Source: Paenibacillus radicis (ex Gao et al. 2016) (GTDB lineage: Bacteria; Bacillota; Bacilli; Paenibacillales; Paenibacillaceae). From it: DNA of 64,000 bases. This document shows, in pieces, positions 15,580-23,857 of the stretch. The translations under genes and the position numbers were made by a program. The notes under the pieces are model-generated. The model did no database searches. It was not told the origin of the DNA and saw only the letters and a program-made list of their open reading frames with translations. The stretch's first letter is position 1. Each line of letters starts with the position of its first letter. The stretch is taken from assembly GCF_014641555.1 (NCBI RefSeq), contig NZ_BMHY01000001.1:837706-901705 (forward strand), given 5' to 3'.

Positions 15580-16182
15580 TTACTTGTACGAACCTTCGAT
15601 AACGACTTCGCTAAGCGATTTCCGGCCGCTCGGTACTTCTCTTTCTTGAATTGGAGCAGGAAGACTGCTTTTATCTCCTTGGTAACCAATCGCAATGACG
15701 GCATGAAGCTCGAATTGCTCCGGCAAATTCAAAGCTGCTTTAGCTTGCTGACGATCAAATCCGCCAATCGCATGCGCCGCAAGTCCTTTAAGAGTTGCTT
15801 CAAGCGCCAAATATCCCCATGCTGTTCCTGCATCAAAGGCATGCGCGCCATTCGGATCACCATTCTCACGTTTCGTATCGGAAGCAACGAGAACGAGTAC
15901 AGGCGCTTTTGTAGCCCAAATTTGGTTAAACTCGCCCAAGAAGTTATGGAATACAGCCAGCTGCTCCTCCGTCTTAGCCACTACAAATCTCCATGGCTGA
16001 TCATTAAAGGAAGAAGGTGCCCAATGAGCGGCTTCCAAAATTGCATTTAAATCTTCGTCCGCTACTTTGCGGCTATCAAAGGCGCGCGGTGACCAGCGGT
16101 TGAGGAACAGTGAGGATACTCCGTGCTCAGCATTGCGGTGAGACTGAACTTCTGTGGAAATTTGTTCTACAATATGGGTCAT
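15580..16182 (-). CDS. Nitroreductase family protein
   Basis: The 200-residue FMN-dependent oxidoreductase of the nitroreductase superfamily reduces nitro-aromatic or quinone compounds with NAD(P)H. Seen are the FMN-phosphate binding RWSPRAFDSRKV, the AAHWAPSSFNDQPWRFVV block and the C-terminal AVIAIGYQGD. The substrate cannot be deduced. It is monocistronic between its own promoter (16221-16249) and a terminator; proximity to the stress island does not by itself imply SigB control, since the promoter looks SigA-like. Confidence 0.9.
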   Translation of the reverse strand: MTHIVEQISTEVQSHRNAEHGVSSLFLNRWSPRAFDSRKVADEDLNAILEAAHWAPSSFNDQPWRFVVAKTEEQLAVFHNFLGEFNQIWATKAPVLVLVASDTKRENGDPNGAHAFDAGTAWGYLALEATLKGLAAHAIGGFDRQQAKAALNLPEQFELHAVIAIGYQGDKSSLPAPIQEREVPSGRKSLSEVVIEGSYK

Positions 16183-16220
16183 TTAAGACACACCTTTCCA
16201 ATGGGAATTGTTTTATTTTC

Positions 16221-16249
16221 ATTCTATCATTTCGATTTCGATAAAACAA
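16221..16249 (-). promoter_or_regulatory. SigA-type promoter of the nitroreductase gene
   Basis: On the minus strand TTGTTT (complement of 16244-16249), 17-bp spacer and TAGAAT (complement of 16221-16226), about 38 bp before the start codon. Confidence 0.6.
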
Positions 16250-16450
16250 GATTTGTTGCTCGCTCCAGTCCTTGCAAAGCTATTAGGCAAGCGCCTCCTA
16301 TATTGAAGCGATTCATATTCCTTCATATTAAATGAAACTTCATTATAAAGGCCAGTAAAAACTTTGACCGAAAACTGTTTCAATACAATCCGATTCGTTT
16401 AAGAGAATATACAATTGCATAACCAAATTAGAGAAGGATGGTGTTCATCG

Positions 16451-17305
16451 ATGGAAAAACATACGGTTCATGTTAATGGCATCGATATGGTCTATGAAGA
16501 GTGCGGCAGCGGAAACAAGAAGACGATCATTTTCCTGCACGGCTTCTGCGGTTCTTCTCGTTATTGGCATAAAGTTTGTCCTTTGTTAAGCGATAACTAT
16601 CGCATTATTATGCCGCAGCTTCGCGGCCACGGCGAGACAACTGCTCCTGAAGGAGCCTATACGATGGAACTGATGGCAGACGATATTTTATGCTTGATGG
16701 ACAAGCTTGGCCTGCATAAAGCATCTCTGTTCGGTCATTCTCTCGGCGGCTATGTAACGCTGGCCTTTGCGGAGCAGTACCCGCACCGGCTTGCGGGATT
16801 CGGTCTCATTCACTCGACGGCACTGCCGGATTCGGAAACGATGAAGCAGAAGCGGCTGGAGGATATCGATACAATCCGGGAAGAAGGGATCGCTGCTTAT
16901 GTCAGCGAACTCATTCCGAAACTGTTTCTGGAGTCCAAGCGTGACGAGAAGCAAGAGGAAGTGGATGAGTTCATATCGGCGGGACAGCAGATGAAGCCCG
17001 AGGGAGCGATTCATACGCTTGAAGGGATGATGCAGCGCCCGGACCGAAGCAAGGTACTGGCTAAAGCAAGCTTCCCGATCCTGCTGGTGGCGGGTGCGAA
17101 GGATGATGTCATCTCGCCAATCGCAACATTCTCACTGACGGAGCTTGGTGCTTATAAGTCGACGTACGATTACCCGCATATTTCGGAAAATACGTTTGAG
17201 GGCGTTGCGCATATGAGTCTTGTAGAGGCACCGGACCAGTTATCCCGCGTGATCGCTAACTATTTGAAAACGCTTAATGAGAAGGAAACTGTACGAACAA
17301 AATAG
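16451..17305 (+). CDS. Alpha/beta hydrolase
   Basis: The 284-residue alpha/beta hydrolase has the oxyanion-loop FLHGFCGSS, the nucleophile elbow FGHSLGG, a late acid region (AGAKDDVISP) and the histidine in EGVAHMSLVE. These give a Ser-Asp-His triad; the natural ester or amide substrate is not evident. ATG 16451 is chosen because the family begins with the HTVHVNGIDMVYEE strand; the upstream in-frame ATG 16415 has no ribosome site. GAAGG at 16433 is rather far (13 bases). The gene stands alone. Confidence 0.85.
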   Translation: MEKHTVHVNGIDMVYEECGSGNKKTIIFLHGFCGSSRYWHKVCPLLSDNYRIIMPQLRGHGETTAPEGAYTMELMADDILCLMDKLGLHKASLFGHSLGGYVTLAFAEQYPHRLAGFGLIHSTALPDSETMKQKRLEDIDTIREEGIAAYVSELIPKLFLESKRDEKQEEVDEFISAGQQMKPEGAIHTLEGMMQRPDRSKVLAKASFPILLVAGAKDDVISPIATFSLTELGAYKSTYDYPHISENTFEGVAHMSLVEAPDQLSRVIANYLKTLNEKETVRTK

Positions 17306-17320
17306 TCATAAGCGGAAGGT

Positions 17321-17363
17321 GCCGCCGGTTTAGGGATAGGTTGAACACTCCCAAACCGGCGGC
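17321..17363 (+). terminator. GC-rich hairpin after the hydrolase gene
   Basis: GCCGCCGGTTT (17321-17331) pairs perfectly with AAACCGGCGGC (17353-17363). There is no T run, so termination may be inefficient. Confidence 0.55.
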
Positions 17364-17539
17364 GCTTCTCATAGTGAGCGAGAAATCGCAATAATTCAAG
17401 CTTTGGAGCGCGGCATTGTTATGTAAGCGCTTTTCCGCATGTTTTCTAATCCGAATTGAACGAAAAACGAAGCAAAGCAGGTTTTACATTAGATGGCCGC
17501 AGGCGTAAGATTAGTCCGTAATCAACCGAATAGGGTTCA

Positions 17540-17695
17540 ATTCTTATCGCTAAATTTCCGTCAAGGAAAACGGGGGAACCAAACATGACGCGCCTTAACC
17601 TAAGGTGCGCCATACGGGGTGAATCCTTATGCTGCAAGCATAAGGTAGGGCGACTCTCGCCGTCCGAATCCGTCAGCTAACTTCGTCAGCGTTGA
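17540..17695 (+). ncRNA. c-di-AMP riboswitch (ydaO-yuaA leader)
   Basis: The region holds the hallmark blocks of the ydaO-yuaA aptamer: TCGCTAAATTTCCGTCAAGG, ACGGGGGAACCAAAC, GGGGTGAATCC, the paired CTTATGCTGCAAGCATAAG, and CCGAATCCGTCAGCTAAC near the 3' end. An intrinsic terminator follows at 17722-17751, directly ahead of the KimA-type transporter gene. In this class c-di-AMP binding favours termination, so high c-di-AMP should switch off potassium uptake. The borders are approximate. Confidence 0.92.
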
Positions 17696-17721
17696 ATGAG
17701 AGAGGGTTGTGAACCGGTGTG

Positions 17722-17751
17722 AAAAACACAGGCTCCCTGCCTGTGTTTTTT
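17722..17751 (+). terminator. Riboswitch-controlled terminator ahead of kimA
   Basis: ACACAGGC (17726-17733) pairs with GCCTGTGT (17739-17746) followed by T5. The alternative pairing GTGT (17717-17720) with ACAC (17726-17729) could compete with it and is a candidate element of the switch. Confidence 0.85.
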
Positions 17752-17776
17752 GTATGCAAAAAAAGGGATACGTCGA

Positions 17777-19681
17777 ATGGGGGATGGCCGTTCTGGATTG
17801 TTCATTCAGGTAAAGGGAACTATAAAAAAACTAAACTATGCGGCGGTGAAAGAAGTGCTATCTTCCCTGAAACGATTTTTAATTGGAAGACCTTTAAAAT
17901 CAACACAATTAGGCGAGCAAAAGCTAAATAAAACAAAAGCGCTTGCCATCCTATCCTCGGACGCACTGTCGTCTGTAGCTTATGGACCGGAACAAATCCT
18001 GATCGTGCTGATGACGGTCGGCGCTGCGGCCTTCTGGTATTCGATTCCGATCGCGATCGGCGTGCTCGTACTGCTGCTCGCTCTTATCCTTTCTTACCGG
18101 CAAATTATTTTCGCTTATCCGCATGGCGGGGGCGCTTACGTTGTATCGAAGAAGAATCTCGGGATGTTCTCCGGTCTTGTCGCCGGGGGCTCGCTGCTGG
18201 TCGACTATATATTGACCGTAGCCGTCAGCGTATCCGCAGGTACAGATGCGATTACGTCGGCTTTTCCAAGCCTGCATCCGTACAATGTACCAATCGCGAT
18301 TCTGTTTGTTCTGTTCATTACGACGCTTAACTTGAGGGGAGTAACGGAGTCCGCCTCCATATTAGCCTATCCCGTCTATTTATTCGTCTTCGCATTAGTA
18401 CTGCTGATCGGCGTTGGTCTGTTCAAGATATTGACGGGTCAAGTGTCACCTGAACTGCATACCGCGATCGGCACGCCGGTTGCTGGGATCGGATTATTTC
18501 TAATACTAAAAGCATTTGCTTCCGGCAGCTCGGCATTGACCGGCGTTGAAGCGATATCGAATGCCATTCCGAATTTCAAACAGCCATCGCCGAATAATGC
18601 AGCTAAAACGTTAATCGCCATGGGCTCGCTGCTCGCTGTTTTGCTCTCGGGCATCGTATTTCTGGCGTATTATTACGGTATTAGTCCGAGGGTGGAAGTG
18701 ACCGTTGTGTCGGATATTGCCGAGCAGGTATTCGGGCGTCACTTTATGTATTATTTCATCCAGGGAACGACAGCGTTAATTCTGATTCTTGCGGCCAACA
18801 CCGGCTATTCAGCATTTCCGCTGCTGGCAGTTAACTTGGCGAAAGATAAATTTATTCCGCGGATGTTCACGATTAGGGGGGACCGGTTAGGCTACTCCAA
18901 CGGTATCATTAGTCTGGGGCTGCTCTCGATCCTGCTCATCCTTGCATTTGAAGGGCGCACCGATCAGCTCATACCATTGTACGCAGTGGGCGTGTTTATT
19001 CCGTTCACCCTTTCGCAGACGGGAATGATGGTGAAATGGCTGCGGGAAAAGCCGACTGGCTGGGTGCCTAAGTTCATTATTAATACGACCGGAGCGTTAA
19101 TCAGCTTGATCGTCAGCCTGATGTTTTTTCTTACGAAGTTCGGTCAGGTCTGGCCCATTCTGGTGTTTCTGCCGCTTATCCTATTGTTCTTTTACCGGAT
19201 CAGAAAGCATTATGAAGCCGTGGCCGATCAGCTGCGTACGACGACCTGCGAGCCGTCTATACCGATAGAAGGCAATGTCATAATCGTGCCTGTGGCAGGT
19301 ATTACGCATGTCGTCGAAAATTCTTTGAATTATGCAAAATCGCTGTCTGCGCACCAAATAATTGCCGTTCATATTCCATTTGAGCGGGAAGAGGAAGCGA
19401 TATTCGAGGAAAAGTGGAGCAAATGGCAGCCGGATGTGCGGTTGGTTACGCTGCATTCGCCTTATCGGAGTCTAATCGAGCCGCTGACCAAATTTATTGA
19501 CACGGTACAGCGCAAAGCGGGGGAAGCGAACTATCAGGTGACTGTCATTATCCCGCAGTTCATTCCGAAGAAAGCATGGCATAACATTTTGCATAACCAA
19601 TCCAGCTTATTGCTTCGGGCTCACTTGCTATACAGACGGGACGTTATTGTAACGACGGTCCCTTATCATTTGAAGAAATAG
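17777..19681 (+). CDS. kimA: KimA-type high-affinity potassium importer (APC superfamily)
   Basis: The protein aligns well with my memory of B. subtilis KimA (YdaO): KRFLIGRPLK, LSSDALSSVAYG-EQILI, YPHGGGAYVVSK, SGSSALTGVEAISNAIP and the C-terminal LHNQSSLLLRAHL with VTTVPYHLKK. It has about 12 membrane helices and a soluble universal-stress-like C-terminal domain (from about residue 490). The ORF opens at ATG 17750, but that codon is inside the terminator stem. ATG 17777 is chosen with AAAAGGGA 9 bases upstream; GTG 17855 near the start of similarity is an alternative. It is under a c-di-AMP riboswitch. Confidence 0.93.
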   Translation: MGDGRSGLFIQVKGTIKKLNYAAVKEVLSSLKRFLIGRPLKSTQLGEQKLNKTKALAILSSDALSSVAYGPEQILIVLMTVGAAAFWYSIPIAIGVLVLLLALILSYRQIIFAYPHGGGAYVVSKKNLGMFSGLVAGGSLLVDYILTVAVSVSAGTDAITSAFPSLHPYNVPIAILFVLFITTLNLRGVTESASILAYPVYLFVFALVLLIGVGLFKILTGQVSPELHTAIGTPVAGIGLFLILKAFASGSSALTGVEAISNAIPNFKQPSPNNAAKTLIAMGSLLAVLLSGIVFLAYYYGISPRVEVTVVSDIAEQVFGRHFMYYFIQGTTALILILAANTGYSAFPLLAVNLAKDKFIPRMFTIRGDRLGYSNGIISLGLLSILLILAFEGRTDQLIPLYAVGVFIPFTLSQTGMMVKWLREKPTGWVPKFIINTTGALISLIVSLMFFLTKFGQVWPILVFLPLILLFFYRIRKHYEAVADQLRTTTCEPSIPIEGNVIIVPVAGITHVVENSLNYAKSLSAHQIIAVHIPFEREEEAIFEEKWSKWQPDVRLVTLHSPYRSLIEPLTKFIDTVQRKAGEANYQVTVIIPQFIPKKAWHNILHNQSSLLLRAHLLYRRDVIVTTVPYHLKK

Positions 19682-19689
19682 AGACCAAT

Positions 19690-19729
19690 AAAAAAACGGA
19701 CCGCAGCATCGACTGCGATCCGTTTTTTT
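19690..19729. terminator. Bidirectional terminator after kimA
   Basis: AAAAAAACGGA..CGCAG pairs with CTGCG..TCCGTTTTTTT, flanked by A and T runs, between convergent genes. Confidence 0.9.
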
Positions 19730-19745
19730 AACGTACATTGGAAGC

Positions 19746-20039
19746 TTAAGCTTGCGGCTTTGGCGGGCGCGGCCGTTTTTCCTTGAACCGGGTTGCCACA
19801 TAGTTGCGCTTGCGGTCGCGGAAAAAGATCCAGCCGCCGATAAAGCCAACTCCTGCGGCGAACATAACGAGTCCGAGCAGAAAGCTGAGCCATTGAAAGT
19901 CGGGAACGACGGCATCATTGCCGAATTCGGAAAAATAATGAAACAAAGCGTTCTTCATGCGAAGAAAGCCAAGGCAGGCGAGCACGCCTGGAATGACAAG
20001 AAATAGGACGGCGATCAAACGGGCAGCAACCAATTTCAT
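19746..20039 (-). CDS. DUF2627 (YqzF-like) membrane protein
   Basis: A 97-residue protein with two membrane helices (about 7-26 and 50-72) and a basic Pro/Lys/Arg-rich tail (KEKRPRPPKPQ). The N-terminal RLIAVLFLVIPG and GFIGGWIFFRDRKRN fit the DUF2627 family. In B. subtilis yqzF lies beside the bkd genes, and here it is divergent from the lpd-bkd cluster, which supports the call. Function unknown. Confidence 0.8.
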   Translation of the reverse strand: MKLVAARLIAVLFLVIPGVLACLGFLRMKNALFHYFSEFGNDAVVPDFQWLSFLLGLVMFAAGVGFIGGWIFFRDRKRNYVATRFKEKRPRPPKPQA

Positions 20040-20202
20040 GAAACGCTATTCTCCTTGTGACTATGTAATAGCATTATGATACCTTTTTCATCGGAGGCTG
20101 TCTATTTCGGATAAGGGGTGACAGCAAATGGGGATGTAAATAGCTATGAAAAAAGGTACAATAGGTGAAGTGACCAAACGTAATGAGTGGAGGTAATCAT
20201 AG

Positions 20203-21630
20203 ATGGCGATACAAGTAGATGTAGCAGTTCTGGGCGGGGGCGTCGGCGGATATACGGCAGCGATACGCGCTGCACAGCTGGGCAAAAGCGTGGCTCTCGT
20301 AGAAGCGGACAAGCTAGGCGGCACATGTCTTCATAAAGGATGCATACCGAGCAAATCGCTGCTTCGCAGCGCGGAAGTTTACGCAACGCTGCTCGAAGCG
20401 GATACATATGGCATTACTTTGGCGGAAGGCGCGGTAGCGCTCGATTTCGCGAAAGTGCAAGGACGCAAGGAAGCGACGGTTGATCAGCTCTATAAAGGCT
20501 TGCAGCATTTGATGAGAAAGAACAGCATTCAAGTGATTCAAGGAAAGGGACGGGTAATCGGCCCTTCGATTTTCTCACCACGCAGCGGCTCGCTTGCGGT
20601 AGAACTGGCGGATGGTGAGATGGAGTCGATTGTGTCCACCAATCTCATCATTGCTACAGGTTCCCGGCCGCGGACGCTGCCGGGCGTTACGCCTGACGGT
20701 GAAACCATTCTGACTAGCGATGATGCGCTTCGGATGGAGAAACTGCCGGAGTCGATCCTAATCGTCGGAGGCGGCGTTATCGGCGTGGAATGGGCTTCTA
20801 TGCTGCAGGACTTTGGCGTTCAAGTGACGCTTGTTGAATCCGGCATTCGATTGCTGCCTGGGGAAGATGCGGAAGTTTCGGCCGAGCTCACCCGATTGCT
20901 CAAGCGCCGGGGCGTTCGCGTGTTGACAAGCGTACAATTAATTACAGAGGAACTCGCAGCCGGCAGCGGCGGCATTACCGTTCCTGCTGAGACTTCGGAC
21001 GGCAAAGTGCTGCTGACGGCGGACAAACTGCTGCTTTCTGTAGGCCGACAAGCAAATATTGAAGGCATCGGCCTGGAAAACACCGATATTAAAACGAAGG
21101 ACGGCTTTATTCGCGTCAATGAATTCGGCCAGACGAGCGAGCCGCATATTTATGCGATTGGCGACGTCATTGGCGGGGTGCAGCTGGCTCATGCGGCTGC
21201 CCACGAAGGCTTGCATGCGGCTGAGCATATTGCTGGCGAGAAAAAAGCAGCTACACCTGCTCATCTCATCCCCCGCTGTATTTATTCCCGTCCGGAGATC
21301 GCCTCTTACGGCTTAACGGAGGACGGGGCTAGAACGAAGGGTTATGACGTGAAAACGGGCAAAATTCCGTTCCAGGCCATCGGCAAAGCGATCGTGCTTG
21401 GTGAGACTGACGGCTTCGTTAAAGTGATTGCCGACCGTAAAACCAATGACATACTCGGCGTTCATATGATTGGCGCGCATGCAACGGACTTAATATCCGA
21501 AGCAGCGCTTGCAGGCGTGCTCGACGCCACCCCATGGGAAGTAGGAAGCATGATTCACCCGCATCCGACACTGTCAGAGGCGCTTGGCGAAGCGATGCTG
21601 GCGGTTGACGGCAAAGCGATCTCATTCTAA
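20203..21630 (+). CDS. lpdV: Dihydrolipoyl dehydrogenase (E3) of the branched-chain oxo acid complex
   Basis: The 475-residue flavoprotein reoxidises dihydrolipoyl groups of E2 with NAD. Visible are the FAD motif GGGVGGYTAAI, redox disulfide GGTCLHKGCIPSKS, NAD motif ILIVGGGVIGVEWA, the second FAD motif IYAIGDVIGGVQLAHAA and the C-terminal His-Glu in HPHPTLSEAL. GGAGG is upstream of the ATG. It heads the bkd genes, as lpdV does in B. subtilis, but the 138-bp gap to bkdAA contains a promoter, so the E1/E2 genes can also be expressed separately. Confidence 0.95.
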   Translation: MAIQVDVAVLGGGVGGYTAAIRAAQLGKSVALVEADKLGGTCLHKGCIPSKSLLRSAEVYATLLEADTYGITLAEGAVALDFAKVQGRKEATVDQLYKGLQHLMRKNSIQVIQGKGRVIGPSIFSPRSGSLAVELADGEMESIVSTNLIIATGSRPRTLPGVTPDGETILTSDDALRMEKLPESILIVGGGVIGVEWASMLQDFGVQVTLVESGIRLLPGEDAEVSAELTRLLKRRGVRVLTSVQLITEELAAGSGGITVPAETSDGKVLLTADKLLLSVGRQANIEGIGLENTDIKTKDGFIRVNEFGQTSEPHIYAIGDVIGGVQLAHAAAHEGLHAAEHIAGEKKAATPAHLIPRCIYSRPEIASYGLTEDGARTKGYDVKTGKIPFQAIGKAIVLGETDGFVKVIADRKTNDILGVHMIGAHATDLISEAALAGVLDATPWEVGSMIHPHPTLSEALGEAMLAVDGKAISF

Positions 21631-21680
21631 ATTTGCACGACGATATGATAAGTGCATGTTAAATCTATTACATTTGTCAG

Positions 21681-21718
21681 GTTTTCTTTTTCGTCTGAAT
21701 GGGTTTATAATATATAAT
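21681..21718 (+). promoter_or_regulatory. Promoter region of bkdAA (SigA -10s, possible SigB element)
   Basis: Two TATAAT hexamers occur (21706-21711 and 21713-21718) without a good -35. In addition GTTTTC (21681-21686), 14-bp spacer and GGGTTT (21701-21706) resembles the SigB-type promoters of this window less perfectly. No -12/-24 SigL element was found, unlike the bkd operon of B. subtilis. Confidence 0.4.
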
Positions 21719-21768
21719 ATCAAGTCTTAGTACCTGGTTATAAATGTAGGTTAAAGGAGGCATTCCTC

Positions 21769-22800
21769 ATGACCCAATCCGGATCAACAAAACAAACCTT
21801 TCAACATACGGAGTTAGGCCTTTCTCATGAGCAAGCCATAGAAATGTATGCCACGATGCAGCTGGCCAGAAAATTTGACGAGCGCAATTTATTGCTTCAA
21901 CGGGCAGGCAAAATCAATTTCCATGTTTCTGGCGTTGGACAAGAGGTTGCGCAGGTCGCAGCCGCTTTTGCGCTGGATCGGGAGAATGACTACTTCCTGC
22001 CGTACTATCGGGATTACGGCTTTGTCCTTGCCGTTGGCATGACTGTTAAGGAGCTAATGCTCTCGGTATTCGCTAAAGCGGAGGATCCGAACAGCGGCGG
22101 GCGTCAAATGCCGGGACACTTCGGCAGCAAGAGACTGCGCATCGTAACGGGCTCCAGCCCGGTGACAACGCAAGTACCTCATGCCGTAGGCATCGCGCTC
22201 TCTGCCAAGATGAAGAAGAAGCCGATCGTCAGCTTCGTTACTTTCGGCGAAGGCTCAAGCAACCAAGGCGACTTTCACGAGGGGTGCAACTTTGCAGGCG
22301 TCCATAAGCTGCCGGTCATTCTGATGTGCGAGAACAATCAGTATGCGATTTCTGTACCTGTTCACAAGCAATTGGGCGGACGCGTATCAGACCGTGCAAT
22401 CGGTTATGGCTTCCCGGGCATCCGCGTAGACGGCAATGACGCTTTGGAAGTATACCGAATCGTAAAAGAAGCGCGCGAGCGTGCTATCGCCGGTGAAGGG
22501 CCTACGCTCATTGAAGCGATGATGTATCGTTTATCGCCGCACTCAACCTCCGATAATGATCTGGCTTACCGGACAAAGGAAGAAGTAGACGAGAACCGCG
22601 AGAAGGATGGCATCCCGAAATTCAAGCAATATTTGATCGAATGCGGAATTTGGGACGAAGAGCGTGACACCGAGCTGCTTGCGGCTATCCGCAAGCAAGT
22701 GGACGAAGCGACTGAATACGGCGACAAAGCACCATTCCCGGTGCCGGAATCGGTACTGCACCATGTGTATGCCGACGATGCCGGACAAGGGGAGGGATAA
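21769..22800 (+). CDS. bkdAA: 2-oxoisovalerate dehydrogenase E1 subunit alpha
   Basis: The 343-residue thiamine-diphosphate enzyme subunit decarboxylates branched-chain 2-oxo acids from Val, Leu and Ile. The TPP/Mg motif is seen as FGEGSSNQGDFHEGCNFAG ... ENNQYA, along with GHFGSKR and the phosphorylation-loop-like YRLSPHSTSDND. AAAGGAGG precedes the ATG. It is coupled to bkdAB (3 bases between stop and ATG). The pathway supplies branched-chain acyl-CoA primers for iso/anteiso fatty acids. Confidence 0.96.
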   Translation: MTQSGSTKQTFQHTELGLSHEQAIEMYATMQLARKFDERNLLLQRAGKINFHVSGVGQEVAQVAAAFALDRENDYFLPYYRDYGFVLAVGMTVKELMLSVFAKAEDPNSGGRQMPGHFGSKRLRIVTGSSPVTTQVPHAVGIALSAKMKKKPIVSFVTFGEGSSNQGDFHEGCNFAGVHKLPVILMCENNQYAISVPVHKQLGGRVSDRAIGYGFPGIRVDGNDALEVYRIVKEARERAIAGEGPTLIEAMMYRLSPHSTSDNDLAYRTKEEVDENREKDGIPKFKQYLIECGIWDEERDTELLAAIRKQVDEATEYGDKAPFPVPESVLHHVYADDAGQGEG

Positions 22801-22803
22801 CAG

Positions 22804-23787
22804 ATGGCCGTTATGGAATATATAGATGCAATACGTCTTGCGATGAAGGAAGAGATGGAGCGGGACGAAGATGTATTCGTGCTTGGCGAGGATGTTGGCG
22901 TCAAGGGCGGTGTATTCACGACGACGAAAGGGCTCCAGGATCAATTCGGAGAACTGCGCGTGATGGATACGCCGCTCGCAGAATCGGCCATTGCCGGCGT
23001 TGCGATCGGTGCGGCCATGTATGGCATGAAGCCGATTGCGGAAATGCAATATTCCGACTTCATGTTCCCGGCGACGAACCAAATTATTAGCGAAGCGGCC
23101 AAAATCCGCTATCGTTCGAACAATGACTGGAGTTGTCCGGTCGTCATCCGCGCGCCAATCGGCGGCGGCATCTTTGGCGGCTTGTACCACTCGCAATGTC
23201 CGGAATCGGTGTTTTTCGGAACGCCGGGACTGAAGATCGTTGCGCCGTACCGGGCATACGATGCGAAAGGGCTGCTGAAAGCGGCCGTCCGCGACCCGGA
23301 TCCCGTCATTTATTTCGAGAACAAGAAAAGTTATAAGCTCATCACGGGCGAAGTGCCGGAAGATGATTATATCGTTCCGATCGGCAAGGCCAACGTGCTT
23401 CGTGAAGGGGAAGATATTACGGTTATCGGCTACAGCATGCCGCTTTTATTTGTGGAGCAAGCAGCCGAGGAACTGGAGAAAGAAGGCATCAGCGCTCATA
23501 TTCTCGATTTGCGTACGATTCAGCCGCTGGATAAAGAAGCGATCCTTGAAGCGGTACGCAAGACGGGCAAAGTGCTGATCGTCCACGAAGACAATAAAAC
23601 CGGCGGCGTTGGCGCTGAAGTATCGGCGATTATTGCCGAAGAGCTTCTGTTCGAGCTGGACGCCCCGATTCAAAGACTTTGCGCACCGGATGTACCGGCG
23701 ATGCCGATCAATCCTCCGGGTGAAAAGTTCTATATGCTGAATAAGGAAAAAGTGTTGGAAGCAATGCGCAATCTAGCATTATTTTAA
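22804..23787 (+). CDS. bkdAB: 2-oxoisovalerate dehydrogenase E1 subunit beta
   Basis: The 327-residue beta subunit forms the E1 heterotetramer with the preceding gene product. It shows EDVGVKGGVFTTTKGL, DTPLAESAIAGVAIGAA, IRAPIGGGIFGGLYHSQ and the C-terminal transketolase domain with DLRTIQPLDKEAI and EDNKTGGVGAE. Its ATG follows the alpha gene with a 3-bp gap and GGGAGG in the end of that gene. The next gene (E2) starts 70 bp later. Confidence 0.96.
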   Translation: MAVMEYIDAIRLAMKEEMERDEDVFVLGEDVGVKGGVFTTTKGLQDQFGELRVMDTPLAESAIAGVAIGAAMYGMKPIAEMQYSDFMFPATNQIISEAAKIRYRSNNDWSCPVVIRAPIGGGIFGGLYHSQCPESVFFGTPGLKIVAPYRAYDAKGLLKAAVRDPDPVIYFENKKSYKLITGEVPEDDYIVPIGKANVLREGEDITVIGYSMPLLFVEQAAEELEKEGISAHILDLRTIQPLDKEAILEAVRKTGKVLIVHEDNKTGGVGAEVSAIIAEELLFELDAPIQRLCAPDVPAMPINPPGEKFYMLNKEKVLEAMRNLALF

Positions 23788-23857
23788 GTAAAAACCGCAT
23801 GGCAGACCGTATGTATTCGCATGTTTACCAGACTGCGGGTTGGGAGATGGATGTTTA

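Noticed and set aside
16377-16402. GTTTCA-N14-GTTTAA as a SigB promoter of the alpha/beta hydrolase
   Set aside because: The -35 is identical to the island promoters, but the -10 lacks the GG core, so the match is probably chance.
22543-23196. 217-codon minus-strand frame across bkdAA and bkdAB
   Set aside because: Antisense to two confident genes with the coupled start and stop in between; no independent support.
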